From: Mycoplasmatota bacterium
Lineage (GTDB): Bacteria; Bacillota_I; Bacilli_A; Haloplasmatales; Haloplasmataceae
Direction of reading: 5' to 3'
Assembly: GCA_018394295.1 (NCBI GenBank)
Contig: CP074573.1
Span: 2,980,543 to 3,044,542, forward strand
Length of the DNA stretch: 64,000 nt
Positions 16,413 to 25,792 of this stretch are shown in pieces. The translations under genes were made by a program, and so were the position numbers. Positions within the stretch are counted from its first letter, which is position 1. Each line of letters begins with the position of its first letter. The notes beneath the pieces are model-generated. The model ran no database searches and was not told where the DNA came from. It saw only the letters and a list, made by a program, of their open reading frames with translations.

Positions 16413-17366
16413 ATGTTCTATGAGCAAAAAAAAGTCAAACTATTCTCTCTCTCATCCAATCAAAAATTAGCTCAAGAAATTTCAGATGCATCAGGGATTC
16501 CATTATCACGATGTGAAGTCAAACGTTTTGCTGATGGAGAAGTGAGCATTGATATTCATGAAACAGTTCGTGGGCACGATGTATTTGTTGTTCAAACAAC
16601 AAGTTGTCCTGTTAATGAAAATTTAATGGAAGTATTGATTATGATAGATGCTTTAAAAAGAGCATCTGCTAAAACAATGAATATTATTATGCCGTATTAT
16701 GGTTATTCACGTCAAGATAGGAAAGCAAGAGCTCGTCAACCTATTTCAGCTAAATTAGTTGCGAATTTACTTCAAGCAGCAGGCGCTAGTCGTGTATTAG
16801 CAATGGATTTGCATGCTGCCCAAATTCAAGGATTTTTTGATATTCCAATTGATAATTTTGTAGCAATGCCGATTATTGCTCGTTATTTCAGAGAAAAAGA
16901 TTTTTCTCAAGAATTAGTTGTTGTTTCACCAGATCATGGTGGTACTACAAGAGCAAGACAACTTGCTGACTATTTAAATTGTCCAATTGCGATTATAGAT
17001 AAAAGACGTCCACGTCCAAATGTAAGTGAAGTTATGAATGTCATTGGTAAAGTGGAAGGTAAGATTGCAATTATTATAGATGATATGATAGACACAGGTG
17101 GTAGCATTGTAAATGCAGCTAATGCTTTAAAAGAACGAGGTGCTACAAAAATTTATGCAGCTTGTACCCATCCAATATTTACCTATCCTGCCAATGAAAG
17201 AATCGAAGAATCGATTATTGAGGAATGTGTAGTAACTAATACTATAAGCCTTCCAGAAGAAAAAATAACTCCAAAAATAGTTCAACTTTCAGTTGGTCAA
17301 TTATTGGGGCAAGGGATTATAAATATAATAAAAGATGAATCGATAAGTGATCTATTTACACTTTAG
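16413..17366 (+). CDS. prs: Ribose-phosphate pyrophosphokinase
   Basis: A 317-residue class I PRPP synthetase, which makes PRPP for nucleotide, His and Trp synthesis. [11 protein letters not shown], the flexible loop [10 protein letters not shown], metal-binding [12 protein letters not shown], and the PRPP loop [12 protein letters not shown] are intact. The start is the ATG at 16413, seven bases after GGAGG; an in-frame ATG at 16386 precedes that site. The usual Bacillus neighbour ctc (general stress L25) is missing between prs and pth. Confidence 0.97.
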   Translation: MFYEQKKVKLFSLSSNQKLAQEISDASGIPLSRCEVKRFADGEVSIDIHETVRGHDVFVVQTTSCPVNENLMEVLIMIDALKRASAKTMNIIMPYYGYSRQDRKARARQPISAKLVANLLQAAGASRVLAMDLHAAQIQGFFDIPIDNFVAMPIIARYFREKDFSQELVVVSPDHGGTTRARQLADYLNCPIAIIDKRRPRPNVSEVMNVIGKVEGKIAIIIDDMIDTGGSIVNAANALKERGATKIYAACTHPIFTYPANERIEESIIEECVVTNTISLPEEKITPKIVQLSVGQLLGQGIINIIKDESISDLFTL

Positions 17367-17379
17367 AATGAAAAAAAAC

Positions 17380-17407
17380 AGATGACTTCATAGGAAGTCG
17401 TCTTTTC
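17380..17407 (+). terminator. Terminator of prs
   Basis: A 10-bp stem with one G-T pair (AGATGACTTC / GAAGTCGTCT), ATAG loop and short T tract. Confidence 0.65.
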
Positions 17408-17429
17408 ATATTAGAAACAGGTGATATAA

Positions 17430-17987
17430 ATGAAACTCATTGTTGGACTTGGAAATCCTGGTCGCAGATATGAAAATACAAGACACAATATTGGATTTAT
17501 GGTTATTGATGAATTTGCGAAAAAAGAAAAAGTAAAATTAAATTTAAAAACAAAATTTAAAGGTGAAGTAGCACAAACAACTATTCATAATGAATCCGTC
17601 ATTCTTCTTAAACCAAATACATTTATGAATGATTCTGGTAAATCAGTACTAGCGCTTAAACAATTTTATCAGATTAATGATGAAGATATACTAGTCATTC
17701 ATGATGATCTTGATTTACTATGTGGAAAAGTTAGGATCCGGCGAAAAGGGAGTTCAGGTGGTCAAAAAGGTCTAAAATCAATCATTAGTTGTTTAAATAG
17801 TGAAAATTTCAATCGATTAAAAATTGGAATTAATCGTGATGAATTCATACCAGTTGTGGATTATGTTTTAGGAAAATTTACATCAGAACAAAAAAAAGAA
17901 ATTGATATATCAATAGTAACTAGCGTAGAAGCGATTTATGATTGGTTAACACATGATGTTGTATATGTCATGAATAAGTATAACTAA
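17430..17987 (+). CDS. pth: Peptidyl-tRNA hydrolase
   Basis: A 185-residue bacterial Pth that recycles peptidyl-tRNA. GLGNPGRRYENTRHNIGF carries the catalytic His near residue 20; KPNTFMNDSG and the catalytic Asp in VIHDDLDL (about residue 93) are present, as is GSSGGQKGLKS. AGGTGAT precedes the ATG. mfd follows 15 bases downstream and is probably cotranscribed; the anti-sigma gene fin (yabK), normally in between, is absent. Confidence 0.97.
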   Translation: MKLIVGLGNPGRRYENTRHNIGFMVIDEFAKKEKVKLNLKTKFKGEVAQTTIHNESVILLKPNTFMNDSGKSVLALKQFYQINDEDILVIHDDLDLLCGKVRIRRKGSSGGQKGLKSIISCLNSENFNRLKIGINRDEFIPVVDYVLGKFTSEQKKEIDISIVTSVEAIYDWLTHDVVYVMNKYN

Positions 17988-18002
17988 TAAGGAGCGAAAC
18001 AT

Positions 18003-21000
18003 ATGGATAGTGTAATTCGCTATATGAATGACTTGTTAGTAACACATAGAATTGATAAATTATTACATAAAAAAAACCAAAAGTTATTAATAAGCAATGT
18101 AAATGAAAATGTAGTCTCAGTATTAATATCCCATTTTTTTGCACACATAAATCAAAATATTATGGTGGTAACATCTAATTTATTTCAAGCCCAAAAAACA
18201 TATGACAAGTTAGTGCAGGTGCTAGGTGAAGAGCATGTGCACTTTTTCCCTATGGATGAATTTATTTCAGCAGAAATGCTGGCTTCAAGTAATGAATTTC
18301 GTCAGGAACGTATTGATACAATAGTAAACGTTATTGAAAATAAAAAAGGTATAATAATAACACATACTATTGGAGCGATAAGAAAATTACCACCTAAAGA
18401 AGTGATTTTAGAGAGTATAATTCATATTAAAAATTGCGATATACTGGAATTTGATGAACTCATTAAACGATGTGTATTTATGGGGTATAAAAGACAAAGT
18501 GTTGTTGAAAATCATGGAGAAATTGCTGTTCGGGGTGGAATTATTGATATTTTCCCATTTACTTCAGATCATCCTTATCGAATTGAATTTTTTGATGATG
18601 AAATTGATTCTATTCGTTATTTTGATGAAAAATCACAAAGAACGATTAGGATGTTAGATGAGGCAAAAATTACTCCAATATATGAACTTATATATTCTGA
18701 AACAATAAAAAATAAAGTGATTAATGATTTAAAAGAAGCATTTGATGAGAAAATTAAAAATCGTAAACAACAAGAAATTAACTCTTTAAATGAATATTTT
18801 TATCATGATATAAATGATATTGAAAATTATCAAGATTTAACTCGTATCCATAAATACATTACTTATTTTTATGAAGAGTCATCCACTATTTTTGATTATT
18901 TAAATGATGGATTATTGCTTTTTATTGATTATAACAATATTCAAAATAGTTTTGATAATTTTAATTTGGAATATCATCAATTTTATACAGAACTATTAGA
19001 AGATAATAAAACCGTATTTGTACCTAGACATTATAATAATTTAGATGATTTAACTGAGGTTAAACATAATCAGGTTTACATACAAGAGTATACGAATTTT
19101 ATTAAAGATATTCCTTTTTCAGATAGTGTTAATTTTAATAGTCGTAAAATAGAACAGTATTATGGTGTATTAGAAGACTTTTATGAAGAAGTGAAGAGAA
19201 ATAGTGATAACAAAACTTATTGTATTTCTTTTCGTCAAAAAAATCAGTTACTTCATTTTAGCCAAAACTTAGAAGATCAAAAGATTTCATTTGCGATTAT
19301 TGGTGATAATGATGAAATCATTCTTAATAAAGTGAATTTAGTATTGAGTAACATCCCTGAAGGGTTTGAATTAATAACTGATAATATTAAATTCATAACA
19401 TCCCATGAATTATATAAAAAAGTCACAAAAGTAGTAAAATACCGAAGTACAATAAAAGAAGCAAGACGAATTAAAAATATTGATGAATTAAAAATTGGTG
19501 ATTATGTTGTTCATCATACCCATGGGATAGGACAATATATTGGAATTCAAACTTTAGAAACAAATGGTGTCCATAAAGACTTTTTACAAATTGCTTATAA
19601 AGGTGAAGATAAATTATATTTACCTGTTGAAAATATCGATTTGATTCAAAAGTTTTTGGGTAAAGAAGGTACGAAGCCAAAAATTCATAAAATTGGTGGT
19701 ACTGAATGGGCTAAAACGAAAAATAAAGTCAAAACAAAAATCAAAGATATTGCAGATAAATTAATTAAGTTATATGCTCTACGTGAGCAAACAGCTGGGT
19801 TTGCATTTTCAAAGGATACAGAAGAACAACAGGAATTTGAAGAAAACTTTATTTATGTTGAAACGCCAGATCAACTTCAAGCAATTGAAGAAGTTAAGAA
19901 AGAAATGGAACAAAGTATACCAATGGATCGGTTATTATGTGGTGATGTTGGTTATGGCAAGACTGAGGTTGCGATGAGAGCTGCTTTTAAAGCAATTATG
20001 GATAATAAACAAGTGGCTTATTTAGCACCAACAACGATTTTAACCCAGCAACATTACGATAATTTTATCGAGAGATTCCGTGACTTTCCAGTTAATATTG
20101 CATTATTGAATCGTTTTGTAAGTAAAAAAATGCAAACAGAAATCATTAAAAAGATTAAAAAAGGTCAAATAGATATTGTAATTGGAACCCATAGATTATT
20201 ATCTAAAGATATCACATTCCAGGATTTAGGTTTATTGATTGTTGATGAGGAACAACGATTTGGTGTTGAGCATAAAGAAAGAATTAAAGAATTAAAAGTT
20301 AATGTAGATGTATTAACATTAACCGCAACACCAATTCCAAGAACTTTACAAATGTCTTTAATTGGTGTACGGTCGTTATCTCTATTAGAAACACCACCAG
20401 CCAATCGCTATCCGGTTCAAACTTATGTTATTGAGGAAAATGATACAGTGATTAAAGAGTCTATTGAGCGTGAACTAGCACGACACGGCCAAGTTTTTTT
20501 CCTATATAACAGAGTGGAAGATATTGAAAGAAAGGCAAGTAGACTTCAAGAATTAATACCAGATGCGAAGGTAACCTTTGCCCATGGACAGATGTCTAAA
20601 GAACGGTTAGAAAAAACAATGGTTGCCTTTTTAAATAAAGAATTTGATGTATTAGTCTGTACAACAATTATTGAAACAGGTATTGATATTGCCAATGCAA
20701 ATACCTTGATTATTTCAGATGCAGATCGATTAGGTCTTTCACAGTTATATCAACTTCGTGGACGTGTAGGTCGAAGTGATAGAATTGCTTATGCATATAT
20801 GATGTATCCGAAGCGAAAAGTATTAAGTGAAGTAGCGAGTAAACGCTTAATGGCGATAAAAGAGTTTACAGAACTTGGATCAGGATTTAAAATTGCTAAA
20901 CAAGATTTAGCGATTCGTGGGTCAGGAGATCTATTAGGTGCGCAACAATATGGATTTATTGATTCAGTTGGTTTTGAATTATATACTAAACTATTAAAAC

Positions 21001-21518
21001 AAGCGATAGCTGAAGGCAAGAATGAAGTATACGATGAAAATATTGATGTAAAAGAGAATGAAATTGAAATTAGAATCTTAGAAGACGCGTATATTCCATA
21101 CGATTACATTGATAATGAATCAATAAAGATCGAAATGTATAAAAAAATAAAACAAATAAATTCTGAACAAGATCTAATCGATCTTGAAAATGAATTAATC
21201 GATCGGTTTTCAGATTATCCACAACCTGTTCAAAACTTGCTTAATTTAGCATTTATTAAAAGTTGTTGTCAAGATTTAGGAATAATAAAAATTTTAGATA
21301 CTAAGAGTAATATAGAGTATCGTTTTAGTGAAAAAGCCAGTTCAAATGTAAATGGAGAAAAATTATTTTTAGCTGCGAATGAAGTTTCTTCCAATATAAA
21401 TTTTAAATATTTAAATGGTCAAATTGTAATGATAATTGATAAACCTCGTTTAAAAGATAATTATTTAATACTTTCTAGGAAGTTATTTGTTAAAATTATC
21501 CATGGTCGAATAATGTAA
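18003..21518 (+). CDS. mfd: Transcription-repair coupling factor
   Basis: 1171 residues, normal for Mfd, which removes stalled RNA polymerase and recruits UvrA. Domains in order: UvrB-like N-terminal modules (to about residue 350), RNA polymerase-interacting domain starting at DYVVHHTHGIGQYIG (about residue 500), and the RecG-like translocase with Walker A GDVGYGKT (about 646), DEEQ box (about 748), TATPIPRT and QLRGRVGRS. The C-terminal UvrA-interaction region is present. GGAGC lies before the ATG. It forms a unit with pth. Confidence 0.97.
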   Translation: MDSVIRYMNDLLVTHRIDKLLHKKNQKLLISNVNENVVSVLISHFFAHINQNIMVVTSNLFQAQKTYDKLVQVLGEEHVHFFPMDEFISAEMLASSNEFRQERIDTIVNVIENKKGIIITHTIGAIRKLPPKEVILESIIHIKNCDILEFDELIKRCVFMGYKRQSVVENHGEIAVRGGIIDIFPFTSDHPYRIEFFDDEIDSIRYFDEKSQRTIRMLDEAKITPIYELIYSETIKNKVINDLKEAFDEKIKNRKQQEINSLNEYFYHDINDIENYQDLTRIHKYITYFYEESSTIFDYLNDGLLLFIDYNNIQNSFDNFNLEYHQFYTELLEDNKTVFVPRHYNNLDDLTEVKHNQVYIQEYTNFIKDIPFSDSVNFNSRKIEQYYGVLEDFYEEVKRNSDNKTYCISFRQKNQLLHFSQNLEDQKISFAIIGDNDEIILNKVNLVLSNIPEGFELITDNIKFITSHELYKKVTKVVKYRSTIKEARRIKNIDELKIGDYVVHHTHGIGQYIGIQTLETNGVHKDFLQIAYKGEDKLYLPVENIDLIQKFLGKEGTKPKIHKIGGTEWAKTKNKVKTKIKDIADKLIKLYALREQTAGFAFSKDTEEQQEFEENFIYVETPDQLQAIEEVKKEMEQSIPMDRLLCGDVGYGKTEVAMRAAFKAIMDNKQVAYLAPTTILTQQHYDNFIERFRDFPVNIALLNRFVSKKMQTEIIKKIKKGQIDIVIGTHRLLSKDITFQDLGLLIVDEEQRFGVEHKERIKELKVNVDVLTLTATPIPRTLQMSLIGVRSLSLLETPPANRYPVQTYVIEENDTVIKESIERELARHGQVFFLYNRVEDIERKASRLQELIPDAKVTFAHGQMSKERLEKTMVAFLNKEFDVLVCTTIIETGIDIANANTLIISDADRLGLSQLYQLRGRVGRSDRIAYAYMMYPKRKVLSEVASKRLMAIKEFTELGSGFKIAKQDLAIRGSGDLLGAQQYGFIDSVGFELYTKLLKQAIAEGKNEVYDENIDVKENEIEIRILEDAYIPYDYIDNESIKIEMYKKIKQINSEQDLIDLENELIDRFSDYPQPVQNLLNLAFIKSCCQDLGIIKILDTKSNIEYRFSEKASSNVNGEKLFLAANEVSSNINFKYLNGQIVMIIDKPRLKDNYLILSRKLFVKIIHGRIM

Positions 21519-21589
21519 AATAATGAATAATTATGAAAATTAAGAAAAAAATATAGTTAGCAAGACAATTACGAAAGCGAGGTTTTATA

Positions 21590-22129
21590 TTGAAAGCTAC
21601 AGGTGTTGTTCGTAGAATTGATGATTTAGGTCGAGTTGTAATTCCTAAAGAAATTCGCCGAAACTTGCGTATAAGAGAAGGAGATTCACTTGAAATTTAC
21701 GTAGATAATGCAGGTGATGTCATATTAAAAAAATATTCACCTGTTGAAGATTTAAGTGAGTTTTCACAACAATATGCTGATGCGTTATATATGGCTATAC
21801 AAAAGGATATCATCATATGTGATAGAGATTCAATTGTTGCTGGTACTGCTAACTTAAAGAAAAAGTATGTACAGAAAAAAATTAGTGATCAATTAGAAAA
21901 ATTTATGACTAATAGAACAGCAAAGGTTGAAAGAGATAACGCTGAAATTGAAATTACAGAAGATAAAAAAGAACAATATGAATATGCAGTTCAACCTATA
22001 TTAAGTAATGGCGATTGTGTCGGTGCAGTTATAGTCATTGGAAATGATAATAATAAAGAAATAAATGATATTGATGTTACAAGTGCAAAAACAGCAGCAT
22101 CATTTATAGGTAAATACTTAGAAGGTTAA
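21590..22129 (+). CDS. spoVT: Stage V sporulation transcription factor SpoVT
   Basis: A 179-residue forespore regulator. The N-terminal AbrB-type swapped-hairpin DNA-binding domain (KATGVVRRIDDLGRVVIPKE, residues 2-21) is followed by a GAF-like C-terminal domain. SpoVT modulates SigG-dependent genes late in sporulation. The start codon is TTG at 21590 with GCGAGG seven bases upstream; no ATG is available. It lies directly after mfd as in Bacillus. I could not find a convincing SigG promoter in the 71-base gap. Confidence 0.96.
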   Translation: MKATGVVRRIDDLGRVVIPKEIRRNLRIREGDSLEIYVDNAGDVILKKYSPVEDLSEFSQQYADALYMAIQKDIIICDRDSIVAGTANLKKKYVQKKISDQLEKFMTNRTAKVERDNAEIEITEDKKEQYEYAVQPILSNGDCVGAVIVIGNDNNKEINDIDVTSAKTAASFIGKYLEG

Positions 22130-22135
22130 TAAATT

Positions 22136-22162
22136 ATGCCTACAGTTGTAGGCATTTTTTTA
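22136..22162 (+). terminator. Terminator of spoVT
   Basis: A 9-bp stem (ATGCCTACA with TGTAGGCAT) followed by T7. Confidence 0.9.
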
Positions 22163-22227
22163 TTTACATTACTAAAAAGATAACGTATAATTAAATGCAA
22201 TGATGTCAAGTTTTAGGAGTTGAAATA

Positions 22228-23013
22228 ATGATAAAACATATTTTTTGTGACCTTGATGGAACCTTATTAAAGGATTTTAACAAAATACTTGATGAAGATA
22301 TCAAAGCATTACAAGCAGCACAGGAAAAAGGACTTACGGTATCAATCGCAACTGGACGCTTAGATTATGAAATCAAAATGATTATGAATAAGTATCAATT
22401 AAAGGGATATAGAATATCACAAAATGGGGCTGTTGTTTTTGATGAACTTAATCAATTAGTATATGAAAAAAGTATATCAAATGAAGATACCTTAACAATA
22501 TTAAAAGCATTAAAAGGGTATCATATAGTAATCTTTTTTCAAACAGCAGATGCCTATATAGTTGAGGAAAAGATACCACTAATCGTTGAGTTTGAAAAGT
22601 CACAATCTCTGATTACTTATAATGAAAATAAAAATATTTTAAAGGAATTAGATAAACATCAATTTATCTCAATTTCTATTTGGGCAGAAGAAGATCATAA
22701 TATAGAAATAAAAAAACAATTAGATAAAGTTTTACCTCCACATCTAGTTAGTTATGTTTCAAGTAAATATACCCTTGATATTACGGATGTAGAAAATTCA
22801 AAAGGGAATGGTATTAAACAGATTTGTGAAAAAAATAAAATCTCATTAAATGAGATTGCTGTTATTGGAGACTCACAAAATGATCTATCGATGTTTAATA
22901 TCACAGATAATAGTTATGTGATGGATGAAGCTGATGTAGAAGTTAAAAAGCATGCTCAATTTTGTGTTGAAAGTGTAAAACATGCTGTTTTTGATATATT
23001 AAATAATAGGTGA
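22228..23013 (+). CDS. Cof-type HAD-IIB phosphatase
   Basis: A 261-residue HAD superfamily hydrolase. Motif I is CDLDGTLL (nucleophile Asp near residue 8), motif II is in SIATGR, motif III is the Lys of NSKGNGIK, and motif IV is GDSQNDLSMF. The C2B-type cap insert lies between motifs II and III. Such enzymes dephosphorylate sugar phosphates or flavin precursors; this one's substrate cannot be assigned. AGGAG precedes the ATG. It ends five bases before the flippase gene and is probably cotranscribed with it. It is not part of the usual Bacillus order here. Confidence 0.88.
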   Translation: MIKHIFCDLDGTLLKDFNKILDEDIKALQAAQEKGLTVSIATGRLDYEIKMIMNKYQLKGYRISQNGAVVFDELNQLVYEKSISNEDTLTILKALKGYHIVIFFQTADAYIVEEKIPLIVEFEKSQSLITYNENKNILKELDKHQFISISIWAEEDHNIEIKKQLDKVLPPHLVSYVSSKYTLDITDVENSKGNGIKQICEKNKISLNEIAVIGDSQNDLSMFNITDNSYVMDEADVEVKKHAQFCVESVKHAVFDILNNR

Positions 23014-23017
23014 TCAT

Positions 23018-24448
23018 ATGAAATCAAAATTAATGAAAGGTGCTTTGTTTGTAACAATCGCCACCTTTTTTGTTAAGATTTTATCTATCGTATATAAAAT
23101 ACCATATCAAAATTTAACTGGGGATAAAGGATTTTATATTTATCAACAGATGTATCCTTTGTTTGCACTGGTTGTTGCAACAAGTAGTTTTGCTAATCCA
23201 TTAGCCATTAGTGAAACAATTACACAAAAAAAAATGATGGAAAAAACGATTAGTTCAAGTCTTTTTTTCATTTTTAGTATTTCTCTATTGCTATCACTTG
23301 TTATTGTTATATTAAATCCTTATTTAGGGTTTATTATGGGTGATAGAAATCTCTCAAGTTTGTTTTACCCATTAATCCCAGTTTTATTAATCGTACCAAT
23401 TATTTCAATTGTTAGAGGGTACTTTTATAGTAATGTTCATACCATTAATCAAGTTGGGATATCAATTATTAGTGAACAATTATTTCGTGTTTTATTTATA
23501 ATATTTATTTTATACTTGTATTATAATGTGATTATAATAGATCTTTATCAGGTAGCTAAATATAGTTTTTATGGCTTCAGTATTGGTCTTTTTATGGCGT
23601 TAGTCATTGTTTTACATAAATTTAATATAAAGCTTATTCATATTAGATATGTTAATCTTCAAGTAGGACTTAAGATTATTAAAAGAAGTCTATTTCTACT
23701 AATTAGCGCTTCACTTTTATTATTTTTACAATTAATCGATAGTTTAACTATTACGAAACAATTAACGCATATCATGTCATTACAAGAAGCTATGGTTGTA
23801 AAGGGAATTTATGATAGAGGATTACCAATTATTCAAAGTGCTATCTTTTTTGTTTCTCCTCTACTATCAAGTATTATTCCTCATATTCAAAAAAAGGATT
23901 TTAGTAAACTCATCCTCTTTATCTTGTATTTATCATTACCAGCAATGATTGGTCTTATTTTTGTATTGAAAGATTTAAATGTCCTTCTTTTTAATGATGG
24001 TAAGTATACCTACGTTCTACAGGTAAGTGCTATTATTGTCTTACTTTATTCATTATTTTTAACTTTTTCAGCAATCACTAAAGATCATAAGCGTTTGACA
24101 ATCATAATTATTTTAGGACTTGTTATTAAGACAAGTGGTAATTTAATTTTGATTGATGAAATGGGCATTGTGGGAGCCTCACTAAGTTCTGTTGCTAGTG
24201 TATTATTCATGCTTGTTTTTATAATTATATTAAATAGAGAATTCATCCAAGTACAATACCAGTTATTATTTAAAATAATGACATCTTGTGGGGTGATGAG
24301 TGGTGTTTTATTATTGAGTATTTTTATCCCCTCTTTAAACCATTTATTCATAAAAATACTATTAGGAATCAGTAGTTATTTTGGTGCTAGTTATATTTTA
24401 AAAATAGAAAAGTCAGATTTTATGATAAAATATACTAGTGACGCATAA
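23018..24448 (+). CDS. MOP-superfamily flippase, SpoVB/YabM-like
   Basis: 476 residues with about 12 to 14 membrane helices; the start KGALFVTIATFFVKILSIVYKIPYQNLTGDKGFYIYQQMYP is characteristic of the SpoVB/YabM/MurJ-like polysaccharide or lipid II flippases (split here as several motifs: FVKILSIVYKIPYQ, GFYIYQQMYP). In Bacillus, yabM follows spoVT, so position supports YabM. SpoVB itself is needed for cortex synthesis. The partner yabN (MazG-type) that normally comes next is missing. Confidence 0.85.
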   Translation: MKSKLMKGALFVTIATFFVKILSIVYKIPYQNLTGDKGFYIYQQMYPLFALVVATSSFANPLAISETITQKKMMEKTISSSLFFIFSISLLLSLVIVILNPYLGFIMGDRNLSSLFYPLIPVLLIVPIISIVRGYFYSNVHTINQVGISIISEQLFRVLFIIFILYLYYNVIIIDLYQVAKYSFYGFSIGLFMALVIVLHKFNIKLIHIRYVNLQVGLKIIKRSLFLLISASLLLFLQLIDSLTITKQLTHIMSLQEAMVVKGIYDRGLPIIQSAIFFVSPLLSSIIPHIQKKDFSKLILFILYLSLPAMIGLIFVLKDLNVLLFNDGKYTYVLQVSAIIVLLYSLFLTFSAITKDHKRLTIIIILGLVIKTSGNLILIDEMGIVGASLSSVASVLFMLVFIIILNREFIQVQYQLLFKIMTSCGVMSGVLLLSIFIPSLNHLFIKILLGISSYFGASYILKIEKSDFMIKYTSDA

Positions 24449-24493
24449 AATAGCATAGAGTATTAACTATAACCCTATTGCATTTTTCATATA

Positions 24494-24521
24494 TTGACTT
24501 TTTTGAAAAAAATAGTACAAT
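24494..24521 (+). promoter_or_regulatory. Promoter driving the Mn2+ riboswitch
   Basis: TTGACT (24494-24499), 16 bases, TACAAT (24516-24521), about 15 bases before the aptamer. Confidence 0.7.
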
Positions 24522-24534
24522 ATTATTATGAAAT

Positions 24535-24630
24535 AAAAGGGAGTAGCCTTCATATAATTTATGAGATAAAATCAACAAACGGTTAAATACCTGGTTTTAT
24601 CATAACGAAAGTTATTGGCGAGACTTTTAT
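24535..24630 (+). promoter_or_regulatory. yybP-ykoY (Mn2+) riboswitch aptamer
   Basis: The 5' conserved loop GGGAGTAG (24539-24546) and the 3' conserved ACCTGG and GGCGAGAC segments are in the right order for the yybP-ykoY motif. Closing stem P1 pairs AAAAG at the 5' end with CTTTT at the 3' end. These aptamers bind Mn2+ and usually turn expression on. Here the same CTTTT strand is also the 5' arm of the terminator that follows, so ligand-stabilised P1 would block termination. Confidence 0.92.
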
Positions 24631-24656
24631 TGCTAGATGCGATAGAAGTCTTTTTG
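24621..24656 (+). terminator. Riboswitch-controlled terminator
   Basis: A 13-bp stem (AGACTTTTATTGC with GCGATAGAAGTCT, including two G-T pairs), TAGAT loop and T5. Its 5' arm overlaps aptamer P1, making the two structures mutually exclusive. Confidence 0.88.
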
Positions 24657-24680
24657 TATTGTAAAACTTAGGAGGAAACT

Positions 24681-25646
24681 ATGAATATAGTATTGATTAT
24701 TTTATTTCTGGTCTTAGGTCTGATAATTTTAATTAAATCTGCTGATTTTTTTGTTGATGCAGCCGTTAAGATAGCGGAAATTTCAGGTATTCCTAAAATG
24801 ATTATTGGAGCGACAATTGTTAGTTTAGCTACCACTTTACCTGAACTTTTCACCTCTATGTCCGCATTATTTAGTGGTTCAACTGAGGCCTCTGATATGG
24901 CAGTAGGAAATGCTTTGGGATCAGCATTTTTTAATACATCGGTCATTCTTTCTATTGCAGCTATTTTTATGTCAGGAAAAGCTGACAGAAAAAATATTAT
25001 TGAAAAGGCAATTATACTAGGTTTAGCACTGTCTACCTTATGGCTCTTTGCTTTAGATGGCGTTGTAACCTGGTATGAAGGAATAATTCAATTATTATTT
25101 GTGGTAGTTTATACGATTGTTAATGTGATGTCTACCAAAAAACATAAAGAAAGAAACAATAATGTTGTTGCCGTAGATAATAAAAGTAGAATACTGATTA
25201 TTAATACTGTCATTTTAGTTATATCTGCAGTAGGTATTTATATTGGTTCTCAATTATTAGTTACAAATGCTGTTGCGATAGCGGAAATGACACATGTTCC
25301 AGGAAGAATCATCAGTATTACTATTATGGCTATTGGGACATCGCTTCCAGAATTAACTACAACGATTACCTCAGTCATTAAAAAAGAACAAAGTTTATCA
25401 ATAGGGAATGTGTTAGGGGCGAATATCTTAAATGTAACCTTGGTATTAGGGAGCTGTGGATTATTCGCGTCAAAAGGATTGCTTGTTAATAATGAAACAT
25501 TATACCTTGATTTACCACTAGTGTTTGGAATCGTTGCTTTATTTGTCATTCCTATTATTATAAATGGTAAATTAAAAAAATGGCAAGGTTTTTTAGGTCT
25601 TATTACCTATTTAGTTTATATGACTTACTTATTATCAACGATTTAA
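24681..25646 (+). CDS. CaCA-family cation antiporter under Mn2+ riboswitch control
   Basis: A 321-residue Na+/Ca2+-exchanger-type protein with two alpha repeats: GATIVSLATTLPELFTS near residue 42 and MAIGTSLPELTTTITS near residue 216, plus GNALGSAFFN and GNVLGANILN. About ten helices. The family exports Ca2+ or other divalent cations in exchange for Na+, K+ or H+. The Mn2+ riboswitch upstream makes Mn2+ export, or Ca2+/Mn2+ balancing, the likely job; this is inference. AGGAGG precedes the ATG. Confidence 0.9.
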   Translation: MNIVLIILFLVLGLIILIKSADFFVDAAVKIAEISGIPKMIIGATIVSLATTLPELFTSMSALFSGSTEASDMAVGNALGSAFFNTSVILSIAAIFMSGKADRKNIIEKAIILGLALSTLWLFALDGVVTWYEGIIQLLFVVVYTIVNVMSTKKHKERNNNVVAVDNKSRILIINTVILVISAVGIYIGSQLLVTNAVAIAEMTHVPGRIISITIMAIGTSLPELTTTITSVIKKEQSLSIGNVLGANILNVTLVLGSCGLFASKGLLVNNETLYLDLPLVFGIVALFVIPIIINGKLKKWQGFLGLITYLVYMTYLLSTI

Positions 25647-25657
25647 AGTTATGATTG

Positions 25658-25700
25658 GTTAAAGTTCTTTGTATTGACTTTAAAGAACTTTAACTTTTTT
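25658..25700 (+). terminator. Terminator of the CaCA antiporter gene
   Basis: A 13-bp stem (GTTAAAGTTCTTT / AAAGAACTTTAAC), 11-base loop and T6. Confidence 0.85.
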
Positions 25701-25792
25701 ATTTAGTAATTATTGGAAAAGTAATTAAAACGATTCATAAATTCCCATAATATCGTTAGATAAATAATAACGATATTGGAGGGAATTTTTTT

